A DNA stretch of 64,000 nt from Roseihalotalea indica (GTDB taxonomy: Bacteria; Bacteroidota; Bacteroidia; Cytophagales; Cyclobacteriaceae), in assembly GCF_022458895.1 (NCBI RefSeq), contig NZ_JAINFL010000002.1, positions 434,001 through 498,000 of the forward strand, read 5' to 3'. Positions 35,859-45,750 of the stretch are shown here, piece by piece. The position numbers and the translations under genes are program-made. Below the pieces are notes generated by a model that ran no database searches, was not told where the DNA came from, and was given only the letters and a program-made list of their open reading frames with translations. Position 1 is the first letter of the stretch. Every line of letters starts with the position of its first letter.

Positions 35859-38800
35859 CTATTGCTCACCCGGGCCTACAGGCGGGATAGGTTCACCTTC
35901 TACCCAGGGCGCTCCGGCTTCTATTAGTGCGTTAGCTATATCCGACATTTTATTTTCGGTAGAAGTCAACTGCTTTTTCAACTCAGTTACCTCATCCTGC
36001 ACAATAGCCAGAATTTTTCGATGAGTCTCTGTAGGTCCGTAGGTAGAACGGCCAATGCCCAGTTCCAGTGTAAACAGCCGTTGCTGAATAGTAGGGTGGG
36101 TTTTCTCGCCTACCTGCAATTTAGACTGATTGCCGTACAGATCTTCATCCAGTTCAAACAGTGACTGTCTTACCTGGTACAATTGCTGATCTAATGCTCC
36201 CGGAGCAATGGGGGCTTGGCTTAGAGCGGCCTCCATCCGATTGGCTCGAGTAAGGGTATTGTCCAGAGAAACCTGTAAAGCAGTGGCCGAACGCACCACG
36301 CTTTCGTAAGATCGCCAGAACTGGGCTGTTTCCTGGGCAGTAGCTCCTTCTAAAGCCCCTTCATGTAAAGGTACTACCTCAAAGGTAATAGGCTCAGACA
36401 GATCAGAAATTTCGCCATCTACTTGTTTGGAGAGACTGGCAGTATAGGTGCCTGCTGCTACCATCAGCCCTTGTTGCGGAGCTTCTTCATCGTCACCTCC
36501 GGTAGGCTGTTGTTCCAGAAAAATAGGGAATGGCGTTGGGTAACGTAAATCCCAGACTACGCGGTGAAAGCCATTGCTCACCGGACCTTCTACCCGCCGG
36601 ATAGCATTGCCTTCGCTGTCTTTAATAGTAATCCAGATTTTTGGCTCTTCTTGTCGGTGTTCGGCTTCTACTTCATCCCAGCCAGGAAAAGGAATGTCCT
36701 GACTTTCGGCATCCAGGGTCTTTTCACGGTCAATGCGTTGTTTCTCTTTGGTTGTTAGCTCGTCTTTCAGATAGTAAGTGAATACGGCGCCAAACGGAGG
36801 GTTGGGAGCTACAAAGTGAGAAGCGCCCTGCGAACCTTTTTCATCATCAAAACTGAGGTGAGAGCGGGGAATGTACCAGTCGGCATCCTGTGTAGGAAAT
36901 AGTGTGGCTTCAGCCAGCAATTGTTCTTCGGATACCTGCCGTAAAGCACTGTAATCGTCCAAAATGAAAATGCCCCGCCCAAACGATGCAGCAACCAAGT
37001 CGTCTTCGCGTTTCTGAATAGCTAAATCGCGGAAAGAGATAGTCGGTAATCCTCCGCTAAGTTCAGTCCAGTGCTGCCCCCTGTCAATGGTAAAATAGAC
37101 GCCAAATTCGGTAGCCAGAAACATAAGCTCCGGCTTTTCGTGGTCTTGCACGATACGCCAGACCAGGGTACGGTCAGGAATGGTGCCGGAGATAGACTGC
37201 CAGCTTTGGCCTCGGTCAGTGCTTTTCACCAAATACGGGCTAAAGTCGCCATACTTATGGTTGTCTAATGCTACGTACACGGTGTTGGCATCGTGCAAGT
37301 CTGCTTTAATATCGTTAACAAAAGCTGTGGCAGGCACACCAGGCATGCTGCTTACGTCAATACTTCGCCAATTAGCCCCTCCGTCTTCAGTTACCTGCAC
37401 AATTCCATCGTCGGTACCGGCATAGATCAGCCCCTCCTGCTGAGGAGATTCGGATAATGAAGTAATGGTGTTGTAGTTTGACATGGCCAGCACATCCCAG
37501 GGAGCGTCCCAACTCTGCACCCGTCCCATGATGGGCAGCGTGAAGCGATCCTGATTTTTGGTCAGGTCGCCGGAAATAGCCTGCCATTCATCGCCCCGGT
37601 TATTCGAACGCCATACGCGCTGAGAGGCATAATAGATCCGGGCCGGGTCGTGCGGACTGACCAGAATAGGTGCGTCCCAGTTGAAGCGTTCGTAGTCTTC
37701 ATCAGCTTCAGGTTGAGGTTGTATATCAACTACTTCGCCGGTGGTCATATCAATTCGGGAGAGGGTGCCTTCCTGCCGTTCGGCATACACAATGGCTGGG
37801 TTGCCGGGTTCGGTCGCCGGTTGGTGCCCGTCCCAGTTGAGCACCACTCGCCAGTCGGAGTTCTGTATGCCGTGCACATTGTCGGTTTGGGAAGGGCCTC
37901 CCTGCGTGCTATTATCCTGCGTGCCACCGTAAATGTTGTAGAATGGTTCGGCATCATCCAGGGCAATTTTGTAGAACTGAGTAATGGGCAGATTCTGGAT
38001 ATAACGCCAGTTTTCAGCCAGATCAAAGCTTTCGTATACTCCGCCGTCGGTACCTACCAGCAGGTAATCGGGATCATCGGGGCGAAAGGCAATGGCGTGG
38101 TTATCTCCGTGCTTGTGGGCACTGTTTAAACGGGAGAAGGTTTTTCCGCCATCGTCAGAATATTGCATAGAGGCGTCTACCAGGTACAGGCGCTCAAACT
38201 GGTGAGGCGAAGCATATAACTCCTGATAGTAGTGAGGCCCTGTGCCACCCGAAACGGCATCGGATCGTTTCTCCCAGGTGCTGCCACGGTCAGCAGAGCG
38301 ATAAAGGCCACCGGTACGTCGTTCTAACTCAATAGCTGCGTACACAATGTCAGGCTGCTGGGGCGAGATGGCTAGGCCGATTTTTCCCATATCTTCGGTC
38401 GGTAGTCCTTGGGTGAGTTCTTCCCAGGTGTCGCCGCCATCCCTGCTGCGGTAAATTCCGGTTCCGGGGCCACCTCCCATGTAGGAAGCAACATTGCGGT
38501 GCCGTTGCCAGGTAGCAGCATACATCCAGTTAGGGTTTCTCGGATCTGCCACCAGGTCGGTAACTCCTACCCATTCTTCATCGCCCAGAGTTTTAGTCCA
38601 GGTTTCGCCACCATCGGCAGTTTTATAAAGCCCTCGTTCGCCTCCTTTGCTCCACAGCGGCCCTTGAGCCGCCACCCATACGATATCAGAGTTGTCCGGA
38701 TGAATGATAATTTTAGAGATATGCTCTGATGCTGTTAGCCCCATATTCTCCCAGGTCTCTCCTCCATCCATACTTCGGTACACCCCATCGCCATACCCCA

Positions 38801-39185
38801 TGTGGCGCCCACCTACATTTTCTCCGGTGCCTACCCAAACAATGTGTGGATTGCCGGGGTCTACACTCACGCAGCCAATAGAGTAAGAGCCTTGCCCATC
38901 AAAAATAGACTCAAAGGTAACGCCAGCATTGGTAGTTTTCCAGACTCCGCCCGAAGCTACCCCCACGTACCAGATGCTGGGGTCTTCCGGATGAATGACC
39001 AGATCACCGATCCTCCCTGACATAAACGCCGGGCCGATATTGCGAAATTCCAGCCCCTCGAAGGTGGAGTCTGCCATTAGGGTTTCGGTAGGTGGTGTAG
39101 TGCGACGATTGCGTTGGCTGTTAGCAGTGTAGCAAATCGCCAACAGCAAGCTCAGGGTTAGGGTGTAGGGTATAAGCCTCATCAT
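35859..39185 (-). CDS. Exported BNR/Asp-box repeat protein (sortilin-like propeller)
   Basis: An 1108-residue secreted protein with a signal peptide (ICYTANSQ, residues 1-24). Residues ~45-760 are a beta-propeller array with many BNR/Asp-box motifs of the form S/T-x-D-x-G-x-x-W: SMDGGETWENM, TADGGETWTKT, SRDGGDTWEEL, SADRGSTWEKR, STDRGQSWQSI and TIDRGQHWTEL. Such arrays are shared by sialidases, sortilin/VPS10 and plant HCF136-like proteins; the repeats alone do not prove an enzyme. The C-terminal ~300 residues contain a fibronectin-like segment and a helical bundle. No T9SS tail is seen. It appears monocistronic. Confidence 0.87.
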   Translation of the reverse strand: MMRLIPYTLTLSLLLAICYTANSQRNRRTTPPTETLMADSTFEGLEFRNIGPAFMSGRIGDLVIHPEDPSIWYVGVASGGVWKTTNAGVTFESIFDGQGSYSIGCVSVDPGNPHIVWVGTGENVGGRHMGYGDGVYRSMDGGETWENMGLTASEHISKIIIHPDNSDIVWVAAQGPLWSKGGERGLYKTADGGETWTKTLGDEEWVGVTDLVADPRNPNWMYAATWQRHRNVASYMGGGPGTGIYRSRDGGDTWEELTQGLPTEDMGKIGLAISPQQPDIVYAAIELERRTGGLYRSADRGSTWEKRSDAVSGGTGPHYYQELYASPHQFERLYLVDASMQYSDDGGKTFSRLNSAHKHGDNHAIAFRPDDPDYLLVGTDGGVYESFDLAENWRYIQNLPITQFYKIALDDAEPFYNIYGGTQDNSTQGGPSQTDNVHGIQNSDWRVVLNWDGHQPATEPGNPAIVYAERQEGTLSRIDMTTGEVVDIQPQPEADEDYERFNWDAPILVSPHDPARIYYASQRVWRSNNRGDEWQAISGDLTKNQDRFTLPIMGRVQSWDAPWDVLAMSNYNTITSLSESPQQEGLIYAGTDDGIVQVTEDGGANWRSIDVSSMPGVPATAFVNDIKADLHDANTVYVALDNHKYGDFSPYLVKSTDRGQSWQSISGTIPDRTLVWRIVQDHEKPELMFLATEFGVYFTIDRGQHWTELSGGLPTISFRDLAIQKREDDLVAASFGRGIFILDDYSALRQVSEEQLLAEATLFPTQDADWYIPRSHLSFDDEKGSQGASHFVAPNPPFGAVFTYYLKDELTTKEKQRIDREKTLDAESQDIPFPGWDEVEAEHRQEEPKIWITIKDSEGNAIRRVEGPVSNGFHRVVWDLRYPTPFPIFLEQQPTGGDDEEAPQQGLMVAAGTYTASLSKQVDGEISDLSEPITFEVVPLHEGALEGATAQETAQFWRSYESVVRSATALQVSLDNTLTRANRMEAALSQAPIAPGALDQQLYQVRQSLFELDEDLYGNQSKLQVGEKTHPTIQQRLFTLELGIGRSTYGPTETHRKILAIVQDEVTELKKQLTSTENKMSDIANALIEAGAPWVEGEPIPPVGPGEQ

Positions 39186-39316
39186 AATCTGTGGTTAATT
39201 ATTTAATGAGTAATGACTGAGGATGAATGAAAGAATCCCTAAAGTTGACTCTTTATGGGAATATCTATGAGTATTGATAGGTTTTGTAAGGCAAGAAGCT
39301 GTATTGAAAACGTTGG

Positions 39317-39745
39317 CTATAATTTGTAAGCCTGACGGGCCAGTAGCTTCCATTGGCTGCCTTGCTTTTGCCACACCAGCAAAACTCCCAGGTGCACGTC
39401 AGCGGCATTACCATTATCGACCACGCTACCCGTCAGCTCGTGCCGCACCAGAGCGGTTTTTCCTACCACGGTTACCGTTTGGTTGGTGAGGTCCATCGTT
39501 TTAAAATCAGATTTTCCGCTGGCTAATGCTCCTACAAATTTGGCTTTGTCTTCCAGGTTTCCGCTGGAATGGCCGTAGGTGAGTTCTTCGGCGGTAATTT
39601 TATTAAGCGTGGCTTCGTCGGCATCTACCATCGCCACACGGAGGGTTTCGACCGCATCGGCTACGGCTTTCTCTTCCTTAGATTGAGCTTGCACAGCGGC
39701 GCTAATGAATAAACTTACGAGTAAAACACTAAATACTTTTTTCAT
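39317..39745 (-). CDS. NTF2-like superfamily exported protein (DUF4440 type)
   Basis: A 142-residue protein with a signal peptide (ISAAVQAQ, ~21 residues) and an NTF2/SnoaL-like alpha+beta cone. The helical start (EKAVADAVETLRVAMVDADEATLNKI) and strands LTYGHSSGNLEDKAKFV, TVVGKTALVRHELTG and HLGVLLVWQKQGSQWKLLARQA are the usual DUF4440 landmarks. Such proteins bind or convert small hydrophobic molecules; none is indicated here. It stands alone between the BNR gene and the RND efflux operon. Confidence 0.85.
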   Translation of the reverse strand: MKKVFSVLLVSLFISAAVQAQSKEEKAVADAVETLRVAMVDADEATLNKITAEELTYGHSSGNLEDKAKFVGALASGKSDFKTMDLTNQTVTVVGKTALVRHELTGSVVDNGNAADVHLGVLLVWQKQGSQWKLLARQAYKL

Positions 39746-39866
39746 GAGAACTGAGTTAGGCTGGTTATTATAAAATTGATATTCTTCAGCAAGATACCCT
39801 TCTTTCCGAAAGAATCGAAACTCAGATGATGAAATTGGATAAGGGAGGTAAAAGGATGGCTAAAGG

Positions 39867-39898
39867 CCGGAGGCAGGACATTGAGCAACCGCCTCCGG
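39867..39898 (-). terminator. Hairpin downstream of the RND efflux operon
   Basis: CCGGAGGC (39867-39874) and GCCTCCGG (39891-39898) form a perfect 8-bp GC-rich stem with a 16-base loop, 56 bases past the outer-membrane subunit gene. The T tract that would follow on the minus strand is short. Confidence 0.4.
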
Positions 39899-39953
39899 AA
39901 GCTACAAGACTAATACTCAATGAGTCCCCAGCAACTGACAATCGAGCACTTGC

Positions 39954-41372
39954 CTATTGCCATCCTCCACCCAAGCTCTGGTACAGGGAGGTGAGCGACA
40001 GGAAAATTTCTTTACGGGTATTGATCATGTTAAGCTCAGCATCCAGCACCCGCTCTTGAGCGGTAATGACCTCCAAATAAGTAGCATAACCCGCAGCAAA
40101 CAGATCATTAGAGGTGCTTACTGCATTGAGTAATACGTCTGTTTCCTGTTGCCTCATTTCATAGGCCAGAGTATAGTTTTCTACCCGTTGCAGATTAGTG
40201 AGCACCTCCTGATATCCGTTCAGAATGGACTGCTGGTAGTCGTAAAAAGCCTGTAGGTTTCGGGCTACCATCTGGCTGTATTCTGCTTTCAGTCTTTTCT
40301 GATAAAAGATAGGTGCGGTTACTCCACCCAGCAATCCGGCTACTAGTGACTCGGGAGTGGTGAATAGAGAGGGCAGCGAATTAGCGTGAAATCCGGCGTA
40401 GGGAGTAATAGTGAGAGCGGGTAAAAACGCGGCTCGGGCGGCTTCTACATCGGCCTTAGCAGCTACTAATTCCAGTTCGGCTTGCTGCACATCGGGACGG
40501 CGGCGTAACAACGATGATGGGATACCGGCGGCCACAAATTCAGGGAGTTGCTGGTCTACAATAGGCTCACCCCGTTCGATAGGCTGAGGATACCGACCTA
40601 GCAATAGATTTAATTGATTCTCTACTTCTACAATCCGCTGTTGCTTTTCGTAACCCAGGCTTCGGGTACGCAGCAGTTGGGCCTGAAATTGCTGTACGGC
40701 TAGTTCCGTCGCCCGTCCGCCAATCTTCTGGATCTCAATTACATTCTGACCTACTTCCTGAAGCTCAATGTTTTTCTGAATCGTTTCAAGCTCATAGTCC
40801 AGGCCCAGTAACTCATAATACAGACGGGCGATCTCGGCCACCAGCGATGTAATGACCAGGTGCTGTCCTTTTTCTGTCGCCAGAAAGCGGGCATAAGCAG
40901 CTTCTCGCTGACTTTTAAGCTTACCCCACAAATCAGCCTCCCAGGTGCTTTGTAATCCGAAGAAATGGTTCTCCGTCTGGCCGGGCACATTACTGTCACC
41001 ATTAATAGTCCCTCTAAGCCAGTTCCGGCGGATGTTGCCACTACGTACCCGGAAGCGCGCATCTAAGGTAGGCAATAAAGCTCCCTGCCGAATAGTATAA
41101 TTAGCTCGGGCGATCTCTATACGCTGCACAGCAGAAAGTAAATCCAGATTATTATTAATGCCGGTATCAATTAATGCGATCAGGTAAGGATCACTGAAGA
41201 AATCCTGCCAGGCTATATCTCCGATACTTACAGAATCAACCCCTTCTGCAAATGAAGTCGGCATCTTCTCCATCGTCGGCATTTGCGGCGGTTCGGCTAC
41301 TTTACAACTGCTGACCAGGGCCAGCGCTAATAAGAAATAAACTGACTTGATAAGTGTTTGACGGAATATCAT
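39954..41372 (-). CDS. RND efflux outer-membrane subunit (TolC/OprM family lipoprotein)
   Basis: Outer-membrane channel of a tripartite efflux pump. From the ATG at 41372 it has 472 residues with a lipoprotein signal and Cys23 (ALVSSC). A TTG at 41390, overlapping the stop of the pump gene as TTGA, is an alternative start. Two OEP repeats of long helices and beta strands are visible; FGLQSTWEADLWGKLKSQREAAYA and IPSSLLRRRPDVQQAELEL are the standard NodT/OprM signatures. It is the last gene of the three-gene operon and probably forms the trimeric exit duct. Confidence 0.92.
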   Translation of the reverse strand: MIFRQTLIKSVYFLLALALVSSCKVAEPPQMPTMEKMPTSFAEGVDSVSIGDIAWQDFFSDPYLIALIDTGINNNLDLLSAVQRIEIARANYTIRQGALLPTLDARFRVRSGNIRRNWLRGTINGDSNVPGQTENHFFGLQSTWEADLWGKLKSQREAAYARFLATEKGQHLVITSLVAEIARLYYELLGLDYELETIQKNIELQEVGQNVIEIQKIGGRATELAVQQFQAQLLRTRSLGYEKQQRIVEVENQLNLLLGRYPQPIERGEPIVDQQLPEFVAAGIPSSLLRRRPDVQQAELELVAAKADVEAARAAFLPALTITPYAGFHANSLPSLFTTPESLVAGLLGGVTAPIFYQKRLKAEYSQMVARNLQAFYDYQQSILNGYQEVLTNLQRVENYTLAYEMRQQETDVLLNAVSTSNDLFAAGYATYLEVITAQERVLDAELNMINTRKEIFLSLTSLYQSLGGGWQ

Positions 41373-41386
41373 AAGATAGTAGTGGC

Positions 41387-44300
41387 TCAATTACTGGAAA
41401 GCGTAATATCCATCTCCGGGTGAGGTTCAGGACGATACTCTTGTTTCTTTTTCTTAGTAATAAGTTGGGCAAAGAGGACATATAAACCGGGAATGAGGAA
41501 CACTCCGAAAACGGTACCAATTAACATACCTCCGGCGGCGGCTGTACCGATAGACCGGTTACCCAATGCTCCGGCTCCCGTAGCAATACATAAGGGAATC
41601 AGTCCGGCGATAAAGGCAAAGGAGGTCATCAAAATAGGACGAAGGCGGGATACCGCTCCTTCCACCGCTGCCCGTAGCACCGTGTGACCCGCCTGGCGCC
41701 GCTGGATGGCAAACTCTACGATCAGAATGGCATTTTTTCCTAACAGTCCGATCAGCATAATGAGGGCTACCTGGGCGTAAATGTTGTTTTGCAAGTCAAG
41801 CAGGTACAGCGAGAAGAATGCGCCAAATACACCTAGTGGTAAGGACAGAATTACCGGCAGTGGTAAGAGGAAGCTCTCGTACTGAGCGGCCAGCAGCAAA
41901 TACACAAACAGCAGACAGATGGCAAAAATGTAGATTGCCTGATCGCCTGATGTTACTTCTTCCCGGGTCATGCCGTACCAGTCGTAACTGTAGCCTCGCG
42001 GAAGCTTTTGCGCAGCTATTCGCTGGATAGCTTTGACCACATCACCACTACTATAACCGGCAGCAGCCCCTCCTTTAACAGTAGCCGAAGTGTACATATT
42101 AAAGCGGGTAAGCTGTTCTGGTCCGTATACCCGCTCCATTGAGATGAAGGTAGAGTAAGGTACCATCTCGCCTTTGTCATTCTTAATATGCAGTTTCAGC
42201 ACATCTTCGGGCTTGGCCCGGTATTCGGGAGATGCCTGAATCATAACGTCGTACATCTGTCCGAAGCGAACAAAGTCTGAGGTATACATCCCGCCAACCA
42301 GCGTCTGTAGCGTTTTCATGGCCCGGTCAATGGTAACGCCTTTTTTGGCGGCCATGTCCTGGTCTACGCGAATCATATACTGCGGGAAATTCGGGTCAAA
42401 GTCGGTGTAGGCATTACTGATTTCGGGAGCTTCCTCCAGCGCTTCAATAAAATCCAGCGTGACCTGCTCCATTTTTGGCAAATTACCACTACCGGTTCGG
42501 TCCAGTACTTTCATTTGAAAACCACTGGAGTTACCAAAACCAGACACGGTAGGTGGCAGGAAAAAAGCAACTTTTGCGTCGGTAATGTATTTTGTTCGTT
42601 CCTCCAGTTGGGCAACTACTTCCTGAATGGTTTCTTCCCGATCTTCCCAGCTCTTCAAATTCACCATCCCCATACCGTATGAAGCTCCGGATAAGCCGTT
42701 GGTTAAGCTATATCCGGCCAGGGTAGATACAGAACTTACTGCGCTCAGTTCGCGAGCGGAGCGTTGTACATCGTCCAGCACTTCTACGGTTCGTTCTACG
42801 GTGGCACCTGCCGGAGTCGTTACGTTCACGTAGATCATACTTTGATCTTCAGTAGGGATAAAGCCAGTTGGCAATACCCGGTTCACGCCCCAGGTGGCTA
42901 CGAAAAAGCCGATTAAGACCAGTACTGTAATTACGCGCCGCCCTGCCAGGAAGCTAACGCTGCTGCGATATTTACTGGCAAAGGCATTGTAACCCCGGTT
43001 AAACTTGTTGAAAAACCACTGTAAAGGATTCTTCTTCTTTTCTTTACCGTGATTATTGCGAAGCATGATAGCACACAAAGCTGGGGTCAGCGTTAAGGCA
43101 TTTACCCCCGAGATGGCAATCGCAATAGCCAGTGTCAGTGAGAACTGCCGATAAAATACTCCTACCGGCCCCGACATGAAGGCTACCGGCACGAATACGG
43201 CTGACATTACCAGCGTGATAGAAATAATAGCTCCACTGATCTCGTGCATGGCCGCAAAGGTTGCTTCCCTCGGCCCCATGTTTTCTTCTTCCATCTTGGC
43301 GTGCACCGCTTCTACCACCACAATGGCATTATCTACTACAATCCCGATGGCCAGTACTAAGGCAAACAGGGTGAGCAGATTGATGGAAAAGCCTAGCTGC
43401 TGCATGAAGAATAGTGTTCCGATCAGGGCAACAGGCACGGCTAAGGCGGGAATCAGTGTAGACCGGAAATCTTGCAAAAAGATAAACACTACAATGAATA
43501 CCAGAATAAATGCCTCAATTAACGTGCGGACTACCTCGTGAATAGAAGCATCGAGAAAGCGAGAGACGTCGTAAGTAACTTTATAGTCCATGCCGGGAGG
43601 AAAGGAGCTGGCTTTCAAGTCAGCCAGCCGGTCTTTTACCCGCTGAATTACGGCGCGGGCGTTGGAACCCGGCCGCTGAATGATCATAATAGAGGCCGAA
43701 GGCTGCCCATCGGTCCGGGCAATCCGGCCGTAGTTCAAGTTCCCTAATTCTACATCGGCCACATCCTGTAAGCGCAAAATAGAACCATCATCGCTAGCCC
43801 GAATTACCAGTTTATTGTACTGATCCGGTTCGTAGAATTTACCCGTATAGCGCAGCATGTATTGAAGTACCTGAGGAGCTTTGTCGTTACTAATCCCGAT
43901 CAGGCCGGGAGCAGCTTCAATATTTTGCTTTTGAATGGCGTTCATTACCTCTTCGGTAGATACCTCGTAGGCGGTCATTCGGTCGGGTTTAAGCCAGATA
44001 CGCATGGAGTAATCTTTCGTACTCATGATCTCGGCAAAACCCACACCCTCTACCCGGCGCAGTTCCTGTAATACGTTAAGGTCAGCGAAGTTATAGATGA
44101 ATTTCTCATCCAGCGTGGGGTCATCACTCATGATATTAATGTAGAGAAGTAACCCTTCCACCTGCTTCTCGGTCGTTACCCCTGCTTTGACTACCTCTTC
44201 GGGCAAATCATTAACTACAGTGGATACCCGGTTTTGTACCTCTACTGCGGCCAGATCAGGATTCGTGCCTTCTTCGAAAAATATCTTGATGATGTTGGTA

Positions 44301-44557
44301 CCCCGGTTACTGGAAACGGAGGTCATATAGGTCATGCCGGGCACACCATTGATCACTTTTTCTAACGGGGTGGCTACTGTATTAGCTCCAACCTCAGCAT
44401 TGGCTCCCCGGTATTTGGCCCGCACTGACACGGATGGCGGCGCAATATCCGGAAATAAAGCGATGGGCAATGTGAAAAAAGAAAGGACCCCCAATAGGGT
44501 AATGAACAGAGAGATGACCAGTGATAGGACTGGCCTACGGATAAATATATCGAACAT
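41387..44557 (-). CDS. RND multidrug efflux permease (HAE1 family)
   Basis: Inner-membrane proton-driven pump subunit of the AcrB/MexB type, 1056 residues. It has the expected twelve helices and two large periplasmic loops. Landmarks: N-terminal MFDIFIRRPVLSLVISLF, the region GANAEVGANTVATPLE, the TM4 aspartate motif VLAIGIVVDNAIVVVEAV, and the second-half repeat LIGLLGKNAILIVEFA. The drug-binding porter domain is intact. It follows the adaptor gene by 26 bases and overlaps the TTG start of the outer-membrane gene, so translation is probably coupled. Confidence 0.95.
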   Translation of the reverse strand: MFDIFIRRPVLSLVISLFITLLGVLSFFTLPIALFPDIAPPSVSVRAKYRGANAEVGANTVATPLEKVINGVPGMTYMTSVSSNRGTNIIKIFFEEGTNPDLAAVEVQNRVSTVVNDLPEEVVKAGVTTEKQVEGLLLYINIMSDDPTLDEKFIYNFADLNVLQELRRVEGVGFAEIMSTKDYSMRIWLKPDRMTAYEVSTEEVMNAIQKQNIEAAPGLIGISNDKAPQVLQYMLRYTGKFYEPDQYNKLVIRASDDGSILRLQDVADVELGNLNYGRIARTDGQPSASIMIIQRPGSNARAVIQRVKDRLADLKASSFPPGMDYKVTYDVSRFLDASIHEVVRTLIEAFILVFIVVFIFLQDFRSTLIPALAVPVALIGTLFFMQQLGFSINLLTLFALVLAIGIVVDNAIVVVEAVHAKMEEENMGPREATFAAMHEISGAIISITLVMSAVFVPVAFMSGPVGVFYRQFSLTLAIAIAISGVNALTLTPALCAIMLRNNHGKEKKKNPLQWFFNKFNRGYNAFASKYRSSVSFLAGRRVITVLVLIGFFVATWGVNRVLPTGFIPTEDQSMIYVNVTTPAGATVERTVEVLDDVQRSARELSAVSSVSTLAGYSLTNGLSGASYGMGMVNLKSWEDREETIQEVVAQLEERTKYITDAKVAFFLPPTVSGFGNSSGFQMKVLDRTGSGNLPKMEQVTLDFIEALEEAPEISNAYTDFDPNFPQYMIRVDQDMAAKKGVTIDRAMKTLQTLVGGMYTSDFVRFGQMYDVMIQASPEYRAKPEDVLKLHIKNDKGEMVPYSTFISMERVYGPEQLTRFNMYTSATVKGGAAAGYSSGDVVKAIQRIAAQKLPRGYSYDWYGMTREEVTSGDQAIYIFAICLLFVYLLLAAQYESFLLPLPVILSLPLGVFGAFFSLYLLDLQNNIYAQVALIMLIGLLGKNAILIVEFAIQRRQAGHTVLRAAVEGAVSRLRPILMTSFAFIAGLIPLCIATGAGALGNRSIGTAAAGGMLIGTVFGVFLIPGLYVLFAQLITKKKKQEYRPEPHPEMDITLSSN

Positions 44558-44583
44558 GCTTTATTAGTAGTGGCTTTCCTTAA

Positions 44584-45750
44584 TTACAACGTTTCCGCTT
44601 TTTGTTGCTGGCTGGTCAGAGCGAGTATACTGTCCAGACCTACATGCTGAGGTGCAATCTGCATTCCTTCCTGCAGGTTCTGAATACCTTCAAATACAAT
44701 ACGGTCGCCGGGTTCTAAGCCTGATTCTACAATGTAATAGTGAGAGAATCGAGTTTTAGGAACGAAGTTTCGCATTTTTACCTGGTCCGTTGAATCTACC
44801 AGAAAGACATAGTTTTTGTCCTGAATTTCAAATACTGCTTTCTGAGGTACAATTACAGCATTTTTAATAGTGCTGGAAAGGCTGATTCTTCCGGTAGCCC
44901 GGTGTTTCAGTATTTTTTCAGGATTGGGGAAACGGGCCCGAAAAGCAATGGAACCAGTGCTGGCTTTAAATTCACCTTCCATCGTTTCAATGTTCCCTAC
45001 ATGGGGATAATTTGAGCCATCGGCTAGAATGAGCTTTACCTGGTTAGATTTGTTATTTGTATTAGCCGCTTTAGTCTTCATATACTGAAGGTACTCACTT
45101 TCTGAAACGTAGAAGTAGGCATAAACTTCGCTTACGTCGGAGGCCGTAGTTAATAATGTTCCGTGCTCAATTAGACTTCCGGTTTTCAGAGGGATACGAT
45201 CGATAATACCATCGAAAGGGGCCCGAATGCTAGTGTAAGATACACGCATGGTAGCGTTTGTCTCAGCAGATCTGGACTCTGCAATGCGCGCTTTTACGGC
45301 ATCTAGTCTGGCCAGTGCCACATCAAGTTCGGTTTTAGATATTACATTTTTATCTACCAGTACTCGCAAACGGTCTACTTCCAGTTCAACAGCTTTGGCC
45401 TCGGCAATAGTATTTTGTAGGTTAGCTTTAGCCTTAGCTAACTCTGCTTTGTATTCTTCGTCATTAATTTTAAAGAGCAGTTGCCCCTTCTTTATTTCCT
45501 GTCCTTCATCTACATAAATTCTTTCTAAGAAGCCTTGCACTCGGGCGCGTAACTCTACGTTTTGCACCGCTTGTATATCAGCTACGTACTCCCGGTATAA
45601 GGTAGTGTCTTTCATTAGAACCTGAGTCACGGGGAGGTTCTGTATTTCCCCTTGGTTAGTGATGCTTTGAGCTTTCTCTGTGCAGTTTGTTAAAAGCCCA
45701 AGTAAGCACATCATCATTCCTGCAGTAAGAAAACCGATATGTTTTTTCAT
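44584..45750 (-). CDS. RND efflux periplasmic adaptor (membrane fusion protein)
   Basis: Adaptor that links the RND pump to the outer-membrane channel. The ATG at 45750 gives a lipoprotein signal with Cys23 (GLLTNC); an upstream in-frame start at 45801 would put the signal 17 residues in and is less likely. Domains in order: barrel-sandwich half (VELRARVQGFLERIYVDEGQ), long alpha-helical hairpin (about 90-150), second lipoyl half (YTSIRAPFDGIIDRIPLKTG), then beta-barrel and membrane-proximal domains. It has 388 residues, the usual AcrA/MexA size. It is first in the operon; no regulator gene is adjacent. Confidence 0.93.
   Translation of the reverse strand: MKKHIGFLTAGMMMCLLGLLTNCTEKAQSITNQGEIQNLPVTQVLMKDTTLYREYVADIQAVQNVELRARVQGFLERIYVDEGQEIKKGQLLFKINDEEYKAELAKAKANLQNTIAEAKAVELEVDRLRVLVDKNVISKTELDVALARLDAVKARIAESRSAETNATMRVSYTSIRAPFDGIIDRIPLKTGSLIEHGTLLTTASDVSEVYAYFYVSESEYLQYMKTKAANTNNKSNQVKLILADGSNYPHVGNIETMEGEFKASTGSIAFRARFPNPEKILKHRATGRISLSSTIKNAVIVPQKAVFEIQDKNYVFLVDSTDQVKMRNFVPKTRFSHYYIVESGLEPGDRIVFEGIQNLQEGMQIAPQHVGLDSILALTSQQQKAETL

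Noticed and set aside
37650..38129. 159-codon plus-strand frame inside the BNR-repeat gene
   Set aside because: Antisense shadow of the repeat array; no promoter, leader or recognisable domain.
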